DNA of 23,067 bases from the NCBI GenBank assembly GCA_900769325.1, contig CAAGGF010000020.1, positions 1 through 23,067 on the forward strand, in the 5' to 3' direction. The notes beneath the pieces are model-generated. The model did no database searches and was not told the DNA's origin. It worked only from the letters and a program-made list of their open reading frames with translations. Shown here in pieces: positions 7,595-15,037 of the stretch (position 1 is the stretch's first letter; each line of letters begins with the position of its first letter). The translations under genes were made by a program, and so were the position numbers. The DNA comes from Spirochaetia bacterium. Its GTDB lineage: Bacteria > Spirochaetota > Spirochaetia > Treponematales > Treponemataceae.

Positions 7595-8425
7595 TTAAGA
7601 TTTTTTTTCTGTTTTGTTTACATATATTTTTCGTTTTTTAGATTCAAGTCCCATGTATTTTATATAAAAAGAATAACGATGATATTTGTCAGACGAAAGA
7701 GTTGTATCATTTTTTGCAGCGTTTTTCATAGTATTTATAACATCTGTTAAATCTGTTCCGGCAGAATATTCAGCATAATCATTTGTTTCTGCATCTTTTC
7801 CTATTCCGTAATTTTTATCGATATAAACTGTAATTCCATCGGCAACAATATTACCTTCCAAAAAAGGCATCATGGCAATGTTTTCTCCGTCTTTTTTTAA
7901 AGCAAGAAGGTTTGGCGTTATAACATCAGTATTCTGATAAATATTTATATAACTTGTCGATATAGAATTTATTTCATTTATTTTTATGATAGAAATAGAA
8001 CTTGTTTTTCCGCCATTTTCTGTTTTTGAATCTTTTACGCTTATAGAAATTAAAGAATCTGATTCTTGGTAAACTGTATGACCAAAAGTTACTTCTCTTA
8101 AATTTTCAGCATCTTTTCCGATTTTTACATTGATAATATCTGGAATATAAGTAGTAGTAGATATCAATGTTGGATTATCATAAAGTCTGCCCTCATTATC
8201 ATACATTTTTATTCCAAAATCAGTCATTTCGATGGTTGCACCTTCAAGATAACCACTTTTATTTACTTTAACTTCTTTCACCACCCCGTATTCTTTCTGC
8301 GAAGGAGTATCAGAATTTGAATTATTATCACCATCTCCAAAATTGCAAGAAGCAAAACCAAAACAAAGTGCACTAGTAAAAAGAGCTACAACTGCACGAC
8401 CAAAAAATTTTTCTGTCTTTTTCAT
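7595..8425 (-). CDS. Hypothetical lipoprotein, 276 aa
   Basis: I do not recognise the family. The first 27 residues are a lipoprotein signal (MKKTEKFFGRAVVALF ... FASC, C27), followed by a low-complexity Asp/Asn/Ser linker (about 28-41), typical of surface lipoproteins. The rest is polar and beta-rich with several short hydrophobic strands, and the C-terminus is strongly basic (ESKKRKIYVNKTEKKS). The ATG is preceded by GGAGG at 8430-8434. It lies downstream of the 986-aa lipoprotein gene but is separated from it by 100 bp holding an inverted pair of repeat units, so co-transcription is uncertain. The M13 peptidase gene begins 160 bp further on. Confidence 0.75.
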   Translation of the reverse strand: MKKTEKFFGRAVVALFTSALCFGFASCNFGDGDNNSNSDTPSQKEYGVVKEVKVNKSGYLEGATIEMTDFGIKMYDNEGRLYDNPTLISTTTYIPDIINVKIGKDAENLREVTFGHTVYQESDSLISISVKDSKTENGGKTSSISIIKINEINSISTSYINIYQNTDVITPNLLALKKDGENIAMMPFLEGNIVADGITVYIDKNYGIGKDAETNDYAEYSAGTDLTDVINTMKNAAKNDTTLSSDKYHRYSFYIKYMGLESKKRKIYVNKTEKKS

Positions 8426-8451
8426 ATAACCTCCAATAAATATAACCAGTA

Positions 8452-8511
8452 GTGAGATGCTTCACGGTGTTCAGCATGATGATTTTATGTCATTCTGAAC
8501 ATCGGAATCTC
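8452..8511. repeat. Inverted pair of REP-like units
   Basis: A reverse-oriented unit (8452-8479, GTGAGATGC ... GTTCAGCATGA) faces a forward unit (8488-8511, TGTCATTCTGAAC ... CGGAATCTC) across 8 bases. Both are diverged members of the family seen at 188-351 and 13491-13540. The pair fills most of the gap between two lipoprotein genes read on the minus strand. Confidence 0.6.
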
Positions 8512-8525
8512 TACGCTATATAAAA

Positions 8526-11486
8526 TTAATCTACTTTTTTAAAATTTTCATAACGAACTTTTAAAATTTCTTTATTGTATTTTCCAAGATTCATAAGCGG
8601 CCATGTAAATTGAAGCGGCTTTACCAAAGGCGGATCAAGATTTGCACGGGCAACAAGATCAAAACGAGCCCCAAAATCAACTTCAAATTCATTAAATAAA
8701 AATGGTTTAAAATTTGTATCAAATACAAGTCCGTTCGTTGTTGAAATTGGGAGGAAAATAGTAACTGGGAACGATATTCCTATATCAGCAGAAACGCTTG
8801 CTACAGACGCTCCAATACCCACTCCGGCACCAAGTTCCAAAACAGGAACAATCTGAAGTTTTATTCCGGCACCAATCCTTACACCTGAAATATCCTGCTT
8901 TTTAAAACCGGCATATCCTGCAGCCTTTGCAATTGAATCAAAATGAGAATACGGATTTGCATAAAATGTCCAAGGAACAGGCACTCCTAAAACTTTTTTA
9001 CGGAATCCCCAGTCAACACCGCAACTAAGTTTATAGCCGTACACGGCAAGTCCGCCTACAAAACAATCCTGAAACTGTCCTACAACAAGACACGAAAAAA
9101 GAATGTCAAATTTTGCATCAAAAGTTGCAACAATCGGGAAAACAGAACCAAGAGGAATAGCTTTATGGAATGTTTTTGCACAATCGGAAACTGATACGTT
9201 TGCAGAAACAGCTTCACCGTCCTGTTTAAATCCCATAAAAATTTTATCTATTCCAACATCTTTTTTCATTTTTGCAGTCTGTTCTGAAAGTTTTTTTTCA
9301 AAATCTGCCTCCGAAAGCCCTGATTCTTTTTGAGTTGCTCCAATTCCGTCTTCCAATACAATTTTGTCATCATCTTTTGTAAAAAGAGAAACTTCGTTTA
9401 TTGATACTTCAAGTTCATCTTCAAGTTCTGCCTGAACAAGCACACAAAGCGTAAGGTCTATTCTTGGATTGTAATTTGTAACAGTAAAACTTCCGCCTAC
9501 GCCAACTTTTATGGCAGCATTTGTTCCGTCTACAATATCAACAATCTGCTGAACTTTTGTCATTGCGGCAAGAGTCGGAAGAAGATTAAAAGAATACAGT
9601 TTTTCAAAGACAGAAAGAATTGCAGCTCTTTCTGCTTGATATTGTATCCATCCAGGAGCTTCTTTATCCGGATCAGAAATTTCTTTAACAACATTTTCAT
9701 TTTCTTTTACAGCTTTTTTTTCATTCACTCTAGTTTCTGCAATATAAATTAATTCACCAAGATGCTTTACTTCCTTTCCAAGCCTTGAAATTTCATTTTT
9801 AATATCTGGATTTTTGTTATTAAAATCCTTTATCTGTTTTTCAATTGCATTTATTTCTGAAGCAAAATCGTACCCCTGATATTTTTGGGCAATTTTTAAG
9901 TCATTTAAAAGAACCAGATATCTTGTGCTTATTGCAGGAGGATTTGTGTTATTATTGAAAGAATTTATAGCACGATAATCTTCTTCCACTACTGCCCGGC
10001 TTCCGTTTCCCACTATTTGTTGAAGTTCAGCCTGAATTTGTTTTATGTTATCTACACATCTTTTTTTATTTTTTAAATCAGCAAGTTTTTGTGTAAGAGA
10101 ATCAATTTCTGCATCTTTCTTTTTTAATTCATTATATTTTATTTCTGTTTCGTTACGTTTTGCCACTAAATCTGAAAGTTCCTTTTCCAATTCAGAAAGT
10201 GATTTTGAATGATTTTCTACAGTAGTTTTAACCACACTACGAACATTTTCTTTTTCTTTTTCATCAATCAATTCTCCAAGATTTTCTGAATAATATGGAA
10301 AAATCACACACAAACTATTCGAAATCAGATTAACTTTAGGAGCAAGATTTGGAAAAATTTCTGAAAGGGCACATCTGTTTGTAATGATTTTCATCAGGTC
10401 TGAAGAAAAATCTGCACCAGAAATTTCACTCATAATTTTATTTGCAGCTTCACCTGGATTTTCTTTTATAATATCATAAATAAAGGAATTTGATTTTATA
10501 AGATTGTTTAGTAGTTCAACACCTTCAGAAATAGACATAGAATCTATATCACCTTTAACCATCGACGAAGGAAGAGCTTTTAAAAGGGCATTTATTGAAT
10601 ATTCACCCGTGAATTCCTGATTTTTATATACATAAAGTTCCGGGTCATCATCAACACTAGGTTCAATCACTTTGATGTCGTTTTCTTCTATTGCCCTTGC
10701 ATTTTTTGTAGAATCATTTCCGACATACATTCCGACCGTACTATCAACTAAATCGATTACATAATCTCCGTAAATAATGCTCTTAACTGCTGCCCGGTTT
10801 GAAGTTCCAATATCATATTTATTGACAATATACCGTCCTTCTGTATTTACGCCAATAATTCCGCCGGGATAAACACTTCGTGCATATTGCTGAGGCAAAA
10901 CAGAAAACATTGTTGAATAAAAATATTCGTTCGGGTCATTTATAAAAGTAAGCCACATAGATTTTTCAGAACCAGGACGAACTGTTGGTGCCGGACGGTA
11001 AACAACATCGTTATAACCGTCAGAATTTATATCAGCAAAATCACCATTTCTTAGAACAAAAGAACTCTTTTTTACGGCATTTTTTTCATCATATTCAAAT
11101 TCATAGTAATCAAAAGAAATTGAATCATTATTAACATCTGAAACATTAATATAACCGAATACAGCATCATCTTCATCATCTGCATAAACATACTGATTGT
11201 TTCCTGCATCAATTCTGTTAATTTTTCCAAATCTTAAGGCAACTACAACACCATTAGAAAGCTGACTTACAGACAAATCAGAAGGATTATAGACTACAGA
11301 ACCGCCCATAAATCCGCGAGTTTTTATAACTGAATCTGTGAGCATAAAAGAAATATTTCTTAATCCAGAAGACGTACCGCTTGAATAATCACCGTCAAGA
11401 GGCATTGAACACGCTGAAAAAGCAAAAAGCGAAAGAAAGCATAAAACTTTCAGCAAAACTGCAATATTATTTAAATTCTTTTTCAT
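8526..11486 (-). CDS. Large lipoprotein with Ca-binding-like motif, coiled coil and Gly-rich C-terminal region
   Basis: This 986-aa protein has no family I can name. It starts with a lipoprotein signal ending FSAC (C26). Residues about 145-165 contain DINSDGYNDVVYR, an EF-hand-like DxDxDG loop of the kind found in FG-GAP repeats (D152, N154, D156, D160). Residues about 405-490 and 540-600 are heptad-rich and very charged, a probable coiled coil. The last third is beta-rich and glycine-rich (RIGAGIKLQIV, LELGAGVGIGASVASV), like the wall of an outer-membrane or pore-forming structure. The gene follows the 252-aa lipoprotein gene by 12 bp, third in a run with the omptin-like protease, which suggests an envelope role. 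Confidence 0.75.
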   Translation of the reverse strand: MKKNLNNIAVLLKVLCFLSLFAFSACSMPLDGDYSSGTSSGLRNISFMLTDSVIKTRGFMGGSVVYNPSDLSVSQLSNGVVVALRFGKINRIDAGNNQYVYADDEDDAVFGYINVSDVNNDSISFDYYEFEYDEKNAVKKSSFVLRNGDFADINSDGYNDVVYRPAPTVRPGSEKSMWLTFINDPNEYFYSTMFSVLPQQYARSVYPGGIIGVNTEGRYIVNKYDIGTSNRAAVKSIIYGDYVIDLVDSTVGMYVGNDSTKNARAIEENDIKVIEPSVDDDPELYVYKNQEFTGEYSINALLKALPSSMVKGDIDSMSISEGVELLNNLIKSNSFIYDIIKENPGEAANKIMSEISGADFSSDLMKIITNRCALSEIFPNLAPKVNLISNSLCVIFPYYSENLGELIDEKEKENVRSVVKTTVENHSKSLSELEKELSDLVAKRNETEIKYNELKKKDAEIDSLTQKLADLKNKKRCVDNIKQIQAELQQIVGNGSRAVVEEDYRAINSFNNNTNPPAISTRYLVLLNDLKIAQKYQGYDFASEINAIEKQIKDFNNKNPDIKNEISRLGKEVKHLGELIYIAETRVNEKKAVKENENVVKEISDPDKEAPGWIQYQAERAAILSVFEKLYSFNLLPTLAAMTKVQQIVDIVDGTNAAIKVGVGGSFTVTNYNPRIDLTLCVLVQAELEDELEVSINEVSLFTKDDDKIVLEDGIGATQKESGLSEADFEKKLSEQTAKMKKDVGIDKIFMGFKQDGEAVSANVSVSDCAKTFHKAIPLGSVFPIVATFDAKFDILFSCLVVGQFQDCFVGGLAVYGYKLSCGVDWGFRKKVLGVPVPWTFYANPYSHFDSIAKAAGYAGFKKQDISGVRIGAGIKLQIVPVLELGAGVGIGASVASVSADIGISFPVTIFLPISTTNGLVFDTNFKPFLFNEFEVDFGARFDLVARANLDPPLVKPLQFTWPLMNLGKYNKEILKVRYENFKKVD

Positions 11487-11498
11487 ATTAACTCCCGA

Positions 11499-12257
11499 TT
11501 AATCCTTAAAACAATAAACGCTTCTTACATGAGCCTTTATATCTTTAAATGAAATCTGAACTTCACCTGTATTCATATCAAGCAGATACTGACCGTCTCT
11601 ATGTTTGTAAACTTGAGAAGAAGACCATGTTTCATTTTGAATTTTATCGCCACCAAGAAGCTCAATAACGCCGTTTACTTCATCAATATTTATGAAAAGT
11701 TCGTATAATTCTGCAATACTTGGAAGATACCAGCCGTCTTTATACCTTTTATAGGAAAAATTTTTTCCATATTCTTCTGCAAATGAATAGGCTGGATAAA
11801 TTGAGTGTATTTGCTTTCTTGCATTTTTATCGCGGCGGGAAACATTGTCAAAACTTTTTCTCCCATCAAGAGCACCGACAAATCCGCTGTTAGTGAATTT
11901 TAGAGTTGCAAAATCCATTTCCTGCTCAAGCACTGCAGACTGATTAAAAATAAAATTCGTATTGTCTCCAAAAGAACCGTCTTCTGTAAAAGCAATTCCA
12001 CCGTCAGGCTCACCGTAAAGTCCAACTCCAATCACACGCACTTTCTCTTCGCTTGAAGCACCGGTTAAACTGAAAATTACAGCCATAGGTTTTGCTTTCC
12101 CTGAATAAGACTGATAATCATTTACATTCAAAACCGAACCGTCTGAAAGAACTACATCGTAAAGATGATATTCTTTTTGTTTTGAACATGAAAAAAACAG
12201 CGATAAAAATCCCAAAGAAAGAATTAACGCTGAAATTGTGAAAAGATTTTTTTTCAT
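11499..12257 (-). CDS. Lipoprotein with Lcl/DUF1566-like C-terminal domain
   Basis: The 252-aa product begins MKKNLFTI and has a lipoprotein signal ending FFSC. The C-terminal part (YKDGWYLPSIAELYELF, then ETWSSSQVY and HVRSVYCF) has the pattern of the Lcl/DUF1566 domain, a C-type-lectin-like fold found in surface proteins. An aspartate and glycine-rich stretch (GEPDGGIAFTEDGSFGDN) precedes it. I chose the ATG at 12255-12257 because AGGAG lies five bases upstream; a TTG in frame at 12272 precedes that binding site and is unlikely. It lies 22 bp after the omptin-like gene and 12 bp before the 986-aa lipoprotein gene. The function is unknown; the domain match is by motif only. Confidence 0.75.
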   Translation of the reverse strand: MKKNLFTISALILSLGFLSLFFSCSKQKEYHLYDVVLSDGSVLNVNDYQSYSGKAKPMAVIFSLTGASSEEKVRVIGVGLYGEPDGGIAFTEDGSFGDNTNFIFNQSAVLEQEMDFATLKFTNSGFVGALDGRKSFDNVSRRDKNARKQIHSIYPAYSFAEEYGKNFSYKRYKDGWYLPSIAELYELFINIDEVNGVIELLGGDKIQNETWSSSQVYKHRDGQYLLDMNTGEVQISFKDIKAHVRSVYCFKD

Positions 12258-12279
12258 ACTGACTCCTAACAAATTTATA

Positions 12280-13170
12280 TTATATGCGATAAATCAATGA
12301 AAAAGTAAAAACCGAAGATTCTGTTCCCGGAACAGTCTGTGAGCTTGAAAGAGAACTGTTTACTCCTATATTGCGGCTTGTAGTTTTTCCAGAAGAACAT
12401 TTAAGAAATTCATATTCTAATAAAAGTGCAAACTGCTTAAACTGAATTTCCGTTCCGACGGAAAATCCAAGTCCGTTTGTCATAAAATCATTGTATTGAA
12501 CTAGTTTTATAAAATGATTGTCGATAGCGTCCACTTTTACATACGGATAAAATTTTCCAAAAAATTTTGCCTTCCAGTTTTTAAAGAAAGAATAAGAAGC
12601 TTCAAGTGAAATAAATGGAAATAAAATTCCCTGTTCGTAAGAAATGCAGTTTCCTTTTATTTGTGTTTTTGTAAGGCTTTCGCTAAAATAATTTCCAGAT
12701 GAATATTGAAGATATCCGTCTACGCCTTCAAATTTTTGATTCCGATAGTGGATGCCGATTTGCGGAAGTACTGTAAAATTGTAAAAAGAAAATTCGTAAC
12801 CGGCTTTTGCTTCAAGGTTGAAATGCTTTGTAAGGTATAAATCGTGACTTGAATATTGCGTGTATCTGCTTTTATCTTCTCCAAGCCAGTCAAAGTCTTC
12901 AATAGTGCCGCTTTTTACAGGAATTGCCGAAAAAATAGAAAAATCAAAAATCGAATGAAAAACGTCAACTCGCCCTGAAAGTGAAATAAACGGAGCAATA
13001 TTTTCATTCCAGTCAAGACGACTTAAAACATAATCATTCTTATAAACAAATTCCGAAACTTTACCAGACTGAATGCCGCCTGAAACAGAAAGTTCGAAAA
13101 CTTTTGCATACGCCGAACTTGATATTAAAATTAAAAGAACTGAAACGATTTTTGAAGCAAAACCCCTCAT
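12280..13170 (-). CDS. Omptin-family outer-membrane aspartyl protease
   Basis: The 296-aa protein resembles OmpT/Pla/PgtE, ten-stranded outer-membrane barrels that cleave between basic residues on the cell surface. A cleavable signal ends near SSSAYA (22). Family landmarks appear in order: YVLSRLDWNENIAPFISLSG (about 47-66), EDFDWLGED (91-99) with D92 and D94 in the places of OmpT D83 and D85, and AIDNHF (215-220) with D217 and H219 matching OmpT D210 and H212. Length and the alternating aromatic strands fit the fold. The C-terminus (VFTFSLIYRI) ends in isoleucine rather than phenylalanine. The ATG has AAGGAA six bases upstream. It leads a run with two lipoprotein genes. The assignment rests on motif reading and lacks a database check. 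Confidence 0.78.
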   Translation of the reverse strand: MRGFASKIVSVLLILISSSAYAKVFELSVSGGIQSGKVSEFVYKNDYVLSRLDWNENIAPFISLSGRVDVFHSIFDFSIFSAIPVKSGTIEDFDWLGEDKSRYTQYSSHDLYLTKHFNLEAKAGYEFSFYNFTVLPQIGIHYRNQKFEGVDGYLQYSSGNYFSESLTKTQIKGNCISYEQGILFPFISLEASYSFFKNWKAKFFGKFYPYVKVDAIDNHFIKLVQYNDFMTNGLGFSVGTEIQFKQFALLLEYEFLKCSSGKTTSRNIGVNSSLSSSQTVPGTESSVFTFSLIYRI

Positions 13171-13328
13171 ACAAGATTCCTTAATATTTTGAGGTTTTGA
13201 AGTTTCAGATTTAGAAGTGTACTTACATTGCCTGCAAAAAGCATTTTATTAAAAACGGGAACTAAAGCTAAATGAAAGAAATTAAAAAAGAATTTGTGAT
13301 TTAAGAACAAATTTTCTCTCCCAAAAAT

Positions 13329-13373
13329 GGAAACCTCTAAAAACTCGTTCTCAATAAATTTTTAGAGATTTCC
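13329..13373 (-). promoter_or_regulatory. 15-bp leader hairpin upstream of the omptin operon
   Basis: On the minus strand GGAAATCTCTAAAAA (13373-13359) pairs with TTTTTAGAGGTTTCC (13343-13329) across a 15-base loop. The only imperfection is one U-G pair, which is a mismatch on the opposite strand, so the structure is better formed as minus-strand RNA. It is followed by ATTTTTGGG. It would lie about 15 bases into a transcript from the promoter at 13395-13424 and could act as an attenuator or 5' stabiliser. Confidence 0.55.
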
Positions 13374-13394
13374 CGTAAACTCCAATATAAACAT

Positions 13395-13424
13395 TTTTTA
13401 TCATTTTTTACTTTTTTTTGTCAA
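13395..13424 (-). promoter_or_regulatory. Candidate promoter of the omptin operon
   Basis: A perfect TTGACA (complement of 13419-13424) is followed after 18 bases by TAAAAA (complement of 13395-13400). The -35 is consensus and the -10 matches at four of six positions. It points left toward the omptin-like gene and would give a 5' leader of about 215 bases. Confidence 0.45.
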
Positions 13425-13490
13425 GAAAGAATAAAAAAATTCTAAAAAAAACTAAAATTTTCTCCCCTACATCATTTCAAATTCACCACT

Positions 13491-13540
13491 GTCATTCCGA
13501 ACTAGCCCCCTGTCATTCCGAACTCGTTTCGGAATCCACT
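13491..13540 (+). repeat. Two REP-like units in direct orientation
   Basis: A half unit (GTCATTCCGAACTAG, 13491-13505) is followed by a full one (13511-13539). The full unit contains a perfect hairpin, ATTCCGAA (13515-13522), loop CTCGT, TTCGGAAT (13528-13535). It is the best-preserved copy of the family in the window. Confidence 0.7.
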
Positions 13541-13615
13541 TACAAGACTTTCCAAGCCTCAGAACAATCTGAATTCAGTCTAATTCTGCAAATACATAGA
13601 TAAAGAATTTTTTTC

Positions 13616-13644
13616 TTGAAATCTCAACAGAATTGACTTATAAT
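13616..13644 (+). promoter_or_regulatory. Sigma-70 promoter for the HMA-like/dehydrogenase pair
   Basis: TTGAAA (13616-13621), a 17-base spacer and a consensus TATAAT (13639-13644) lie 45 bp before the ATG at 13689. This spacing and match make it one of the clearest promoters in the window. Confidence 0.75.
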
Positions 13645-13688
13645 TGAAAGTAGTAAAAAAGTTCAACAAAAAATTTAGGTGGATTTTT

Positions 13689-13898
13689 ATGCAGAAAAAA
13701 ATTTATGTTGCAGGAATGTTCGACAGCGACACCGCTTCTAAAGTTGATCAGGCAGTAAAAGGCGTTCAGGGTGTTACGAATGTTGTTGCAAACCCAGATA
13801 AATCACAGGTTCTTGTAGATTTCGACGAAGGAACAGCCGGTATAGAAGATGCAATTAACGCTGCAATTTCAAGTGCCGGTGTAGATGTTCTTGGCTAG
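13689..13898 (+). CDS. Small HMA-fold-like protein lacking the metal-binding CxxC
   Basis: The 69-aa protein has the length and pattern of a heavy-metal-associated (copper chaperone-like) domain: KIYVAGM, a helix, VQGVTNVVANPDKSQVLVDFD as two strands, then a helix with EDAINAAISSAGVDV. In true HMA proteins GM is followed by T/H-C-x-x-C; here positions 12 and 15 are Asp and Thr (GMFDSDTA), and there is no cysteine anywhere. It should therefore not bind copper in the usual way. The start is the ATG after AGGTGG (13677-13682); a TTG at 13644 in the same frame overlaps the -10 box and is discarded. The stop is three bases before the dehydrogenase ATG, so the two are co-transcribed and probably translationally coupled. 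Confidence 0.8.
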   Translation: MQKKIYVAGMFDSDTASKVDQAVKGVQGVTNVVANPDKSQVLVDFDEGTAGIEDAINAAISSAGVDVLG

Positions 13899-13901
13899 TC
13901 T

Positions 13902-14846
13902 ATGAAACTCACGATTCTTGACGGTCATGCAGTTAATCCCGGAGACTTAACCTGGGATATGTTCAAAAAATATGCAGATGTTACCGTATATGAGCAGACT
14001 CCACAAGAAAGTGTAATAAGCCGTATCGGTAACTCTGATGCAATTCTCCTTAACAAAATAAACATCACTTCAGATATTTTAAAATCTTGTAAAAATTTAA
14101 AATATATCGGAGTTCTTGCAACAGGCTACAATGTAATCGATTTAGAAGCTGTAAAAAATGCAGGGATTTGTGCAACGAACATTCCTTCTTACAGTACAGA
14201 AGCAGTAAGTCAGCATGTTTTTTCACTTATCCTCCATTTTACAAATCATGTAGCACTCCACAACAGTTCAGTTCAGAACGGCGACTGGATAAAAAATCCA
14301 AATTTCTGCTACTGGCTCTCACCCCTTCAGGAATTAAGCGGCAAAACACTCGGAATTTTGGGCTACGGCAACATCGGAAAACAAGTCGAAAAAATTGCAA
14401 ACGCCTTCAACATGAATGTCCTTGTCTGTCCTCACAAACCTATAAAAGAAAAATCAAATTCAGTTTCATTTGACACGCTTTTAAAAGAATCTGATTTTAT
14501 AACGCTCCATGTTCCGCTTACACCAGAAACAAATAAAATCATAAACTCATCTTCAATCAGCAAAATGAAAGACGGCGTATACATTATAAACACAGCCCGT
14601 GGCGGCATAGTAAACGAAGAAGACATAAAAAATGCCGTAAAAGCAAAAAAAATCGCAGGTTATGCCGCAGATGTCGTTCAGGAAGAACCCATGAGTAAAA
14701 ATTCGCCTCTTTTAAATGTTGAAAACATTGTCTTAACACCGCACATCGCATGGGCTCCAATTCAAACAAGAAAACGACTTCTTCAGATTGCAGAAAATAA
14801 TTTTAAAAGCTGGATTGAAGGAAAGCCCATAAACACAATTGTATAG
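13902..14846 (+). CDS. D-2-hydroxyacid dehydrogenase (glycerate dehydrogenase-like)
   Basis: The 314-aa cytoplasmic oxidoreductase reduces a 2-oxoacid to the D-hydroxyacid, or the reverse, with NAD(P)H. The nucleotide-binding motif GILGYGNIG lies at 151-159, and the catalytic triad is R233 (NTARGGIVNEE), E262 (DVVQEEP) and H281 (TPHIAWAP). The TPHIAWAP ending and overall length resemble HprA-type glycerate dehydrogenases, but the substrate cannot be fixed from sequence. The end of the second Rossmann strand reads VLVCPHKP without the usual Asp, so the coenzyme preference is open. There is no Shine-Dalgarno site before the ATG, which lies three bases after the 69-aa gene's stop; coupled translation is likely. 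No serine-pathway gene is adjacent. Confidence 0.9.
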   Translation: MKLTILDGHAVNPGDLTWDMFKKYADVTVYEQTPQESVISRIGNSDAILLNKINITSDILKSCKNLKYIGVLATGYNVIDLEAVKNAGICATNIPSYSTEAVSQHVFSLILHFTNHVALHNSSVQNGDWIKNPNFCYWLSPLQELSGKTLGILGYGNIGKQVEKIANAFNMNVLVCPHKPIKEKSNSVSFDTLLKESDFITLHVPLTPETNKIINSSSISKMKDGVYIINTARGGIVNEEDIKNAVKAKKIAGYAADVVQEEPMSKNSPLLNVENIVLTPHIAWAPIQTRKRLLQIAENNFKSWIEGKPINTIV

Positions 14847-14905
14847 AAGAAATTTAAAAACTTTTTAAGATTTTTAAGTTTCACAGCAAATTACAAAAAA
14901 GAAAA

Positions 14906-14934
14906 TTGAATTTTAGAGATGATTTTTATATAAT
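14906..14934 (+). promoter_or_regulatory. Sigma-70 promoter of leuCD
   Basis: TTGAAT (14906-14911), a 17-base spacer and TATAAT (14929-14934) lie about 100 bp before leuC. The predicted leader begins near 14941 with AAATCTTAAAA, which can pair with TTTTAAAGATTT 6 bases later with one bulge. Confidence 0.72.
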
Positions 14935-15037
14935 TATAAGAAATCTTAAAAATTCAGTTTTAAAGATTTTCAATTTTACGAATTTCTAAAACATCAGATT
15001 TTTTAGGAATTCCATAATTTTTTCAAAGAGGAACAAA

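Larger units (their letters stand above)
13171..13643. other. 473-bp divergent intergenic region
   Basis: No protein gene is convincing here. Reading leftward it holds a possible promoter (13395-13424), a 15-bp hairpin (13329-13373) and about 160 bp of leader before the omptin-like gene. To the right lie two palindromic repeat units (13491-13540) and most of the promoter for the 69-aa gene (13616-13644). Components are listed separately. Confidence 0.7.

Noticed and set aside
7596..7620. Hairpin AATCTT/AAGATT at the end of the 276-aa lipoprotein gene
   Set aside because: The stem is only 6 bp, and the T run lies on the plus strand, where no gene ends; on the minus strand it is followed by GGTTTAC.
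13491..13540. Repeated units as a possible CRISPR array
   Set aside because: Units are short, diverged, in mixed orientation at different loci, with no regular spacers and no cas gene.
13418..13603. 61-codon plus-strand frame reading CHSELAPCHSELVSES
   Set aside because: The protein-like pattern is the translation of the two palindromic repeat units; there is no ribosome binding site and no family resemblance.
14850..14880. AAACTT/AAGTTT inverted repeat after the dehydrogenase gene as terminator
   Set aside because: It has a 6-bp AT-only stem with a 12-base loop; too weak in such AT-rich sequence.
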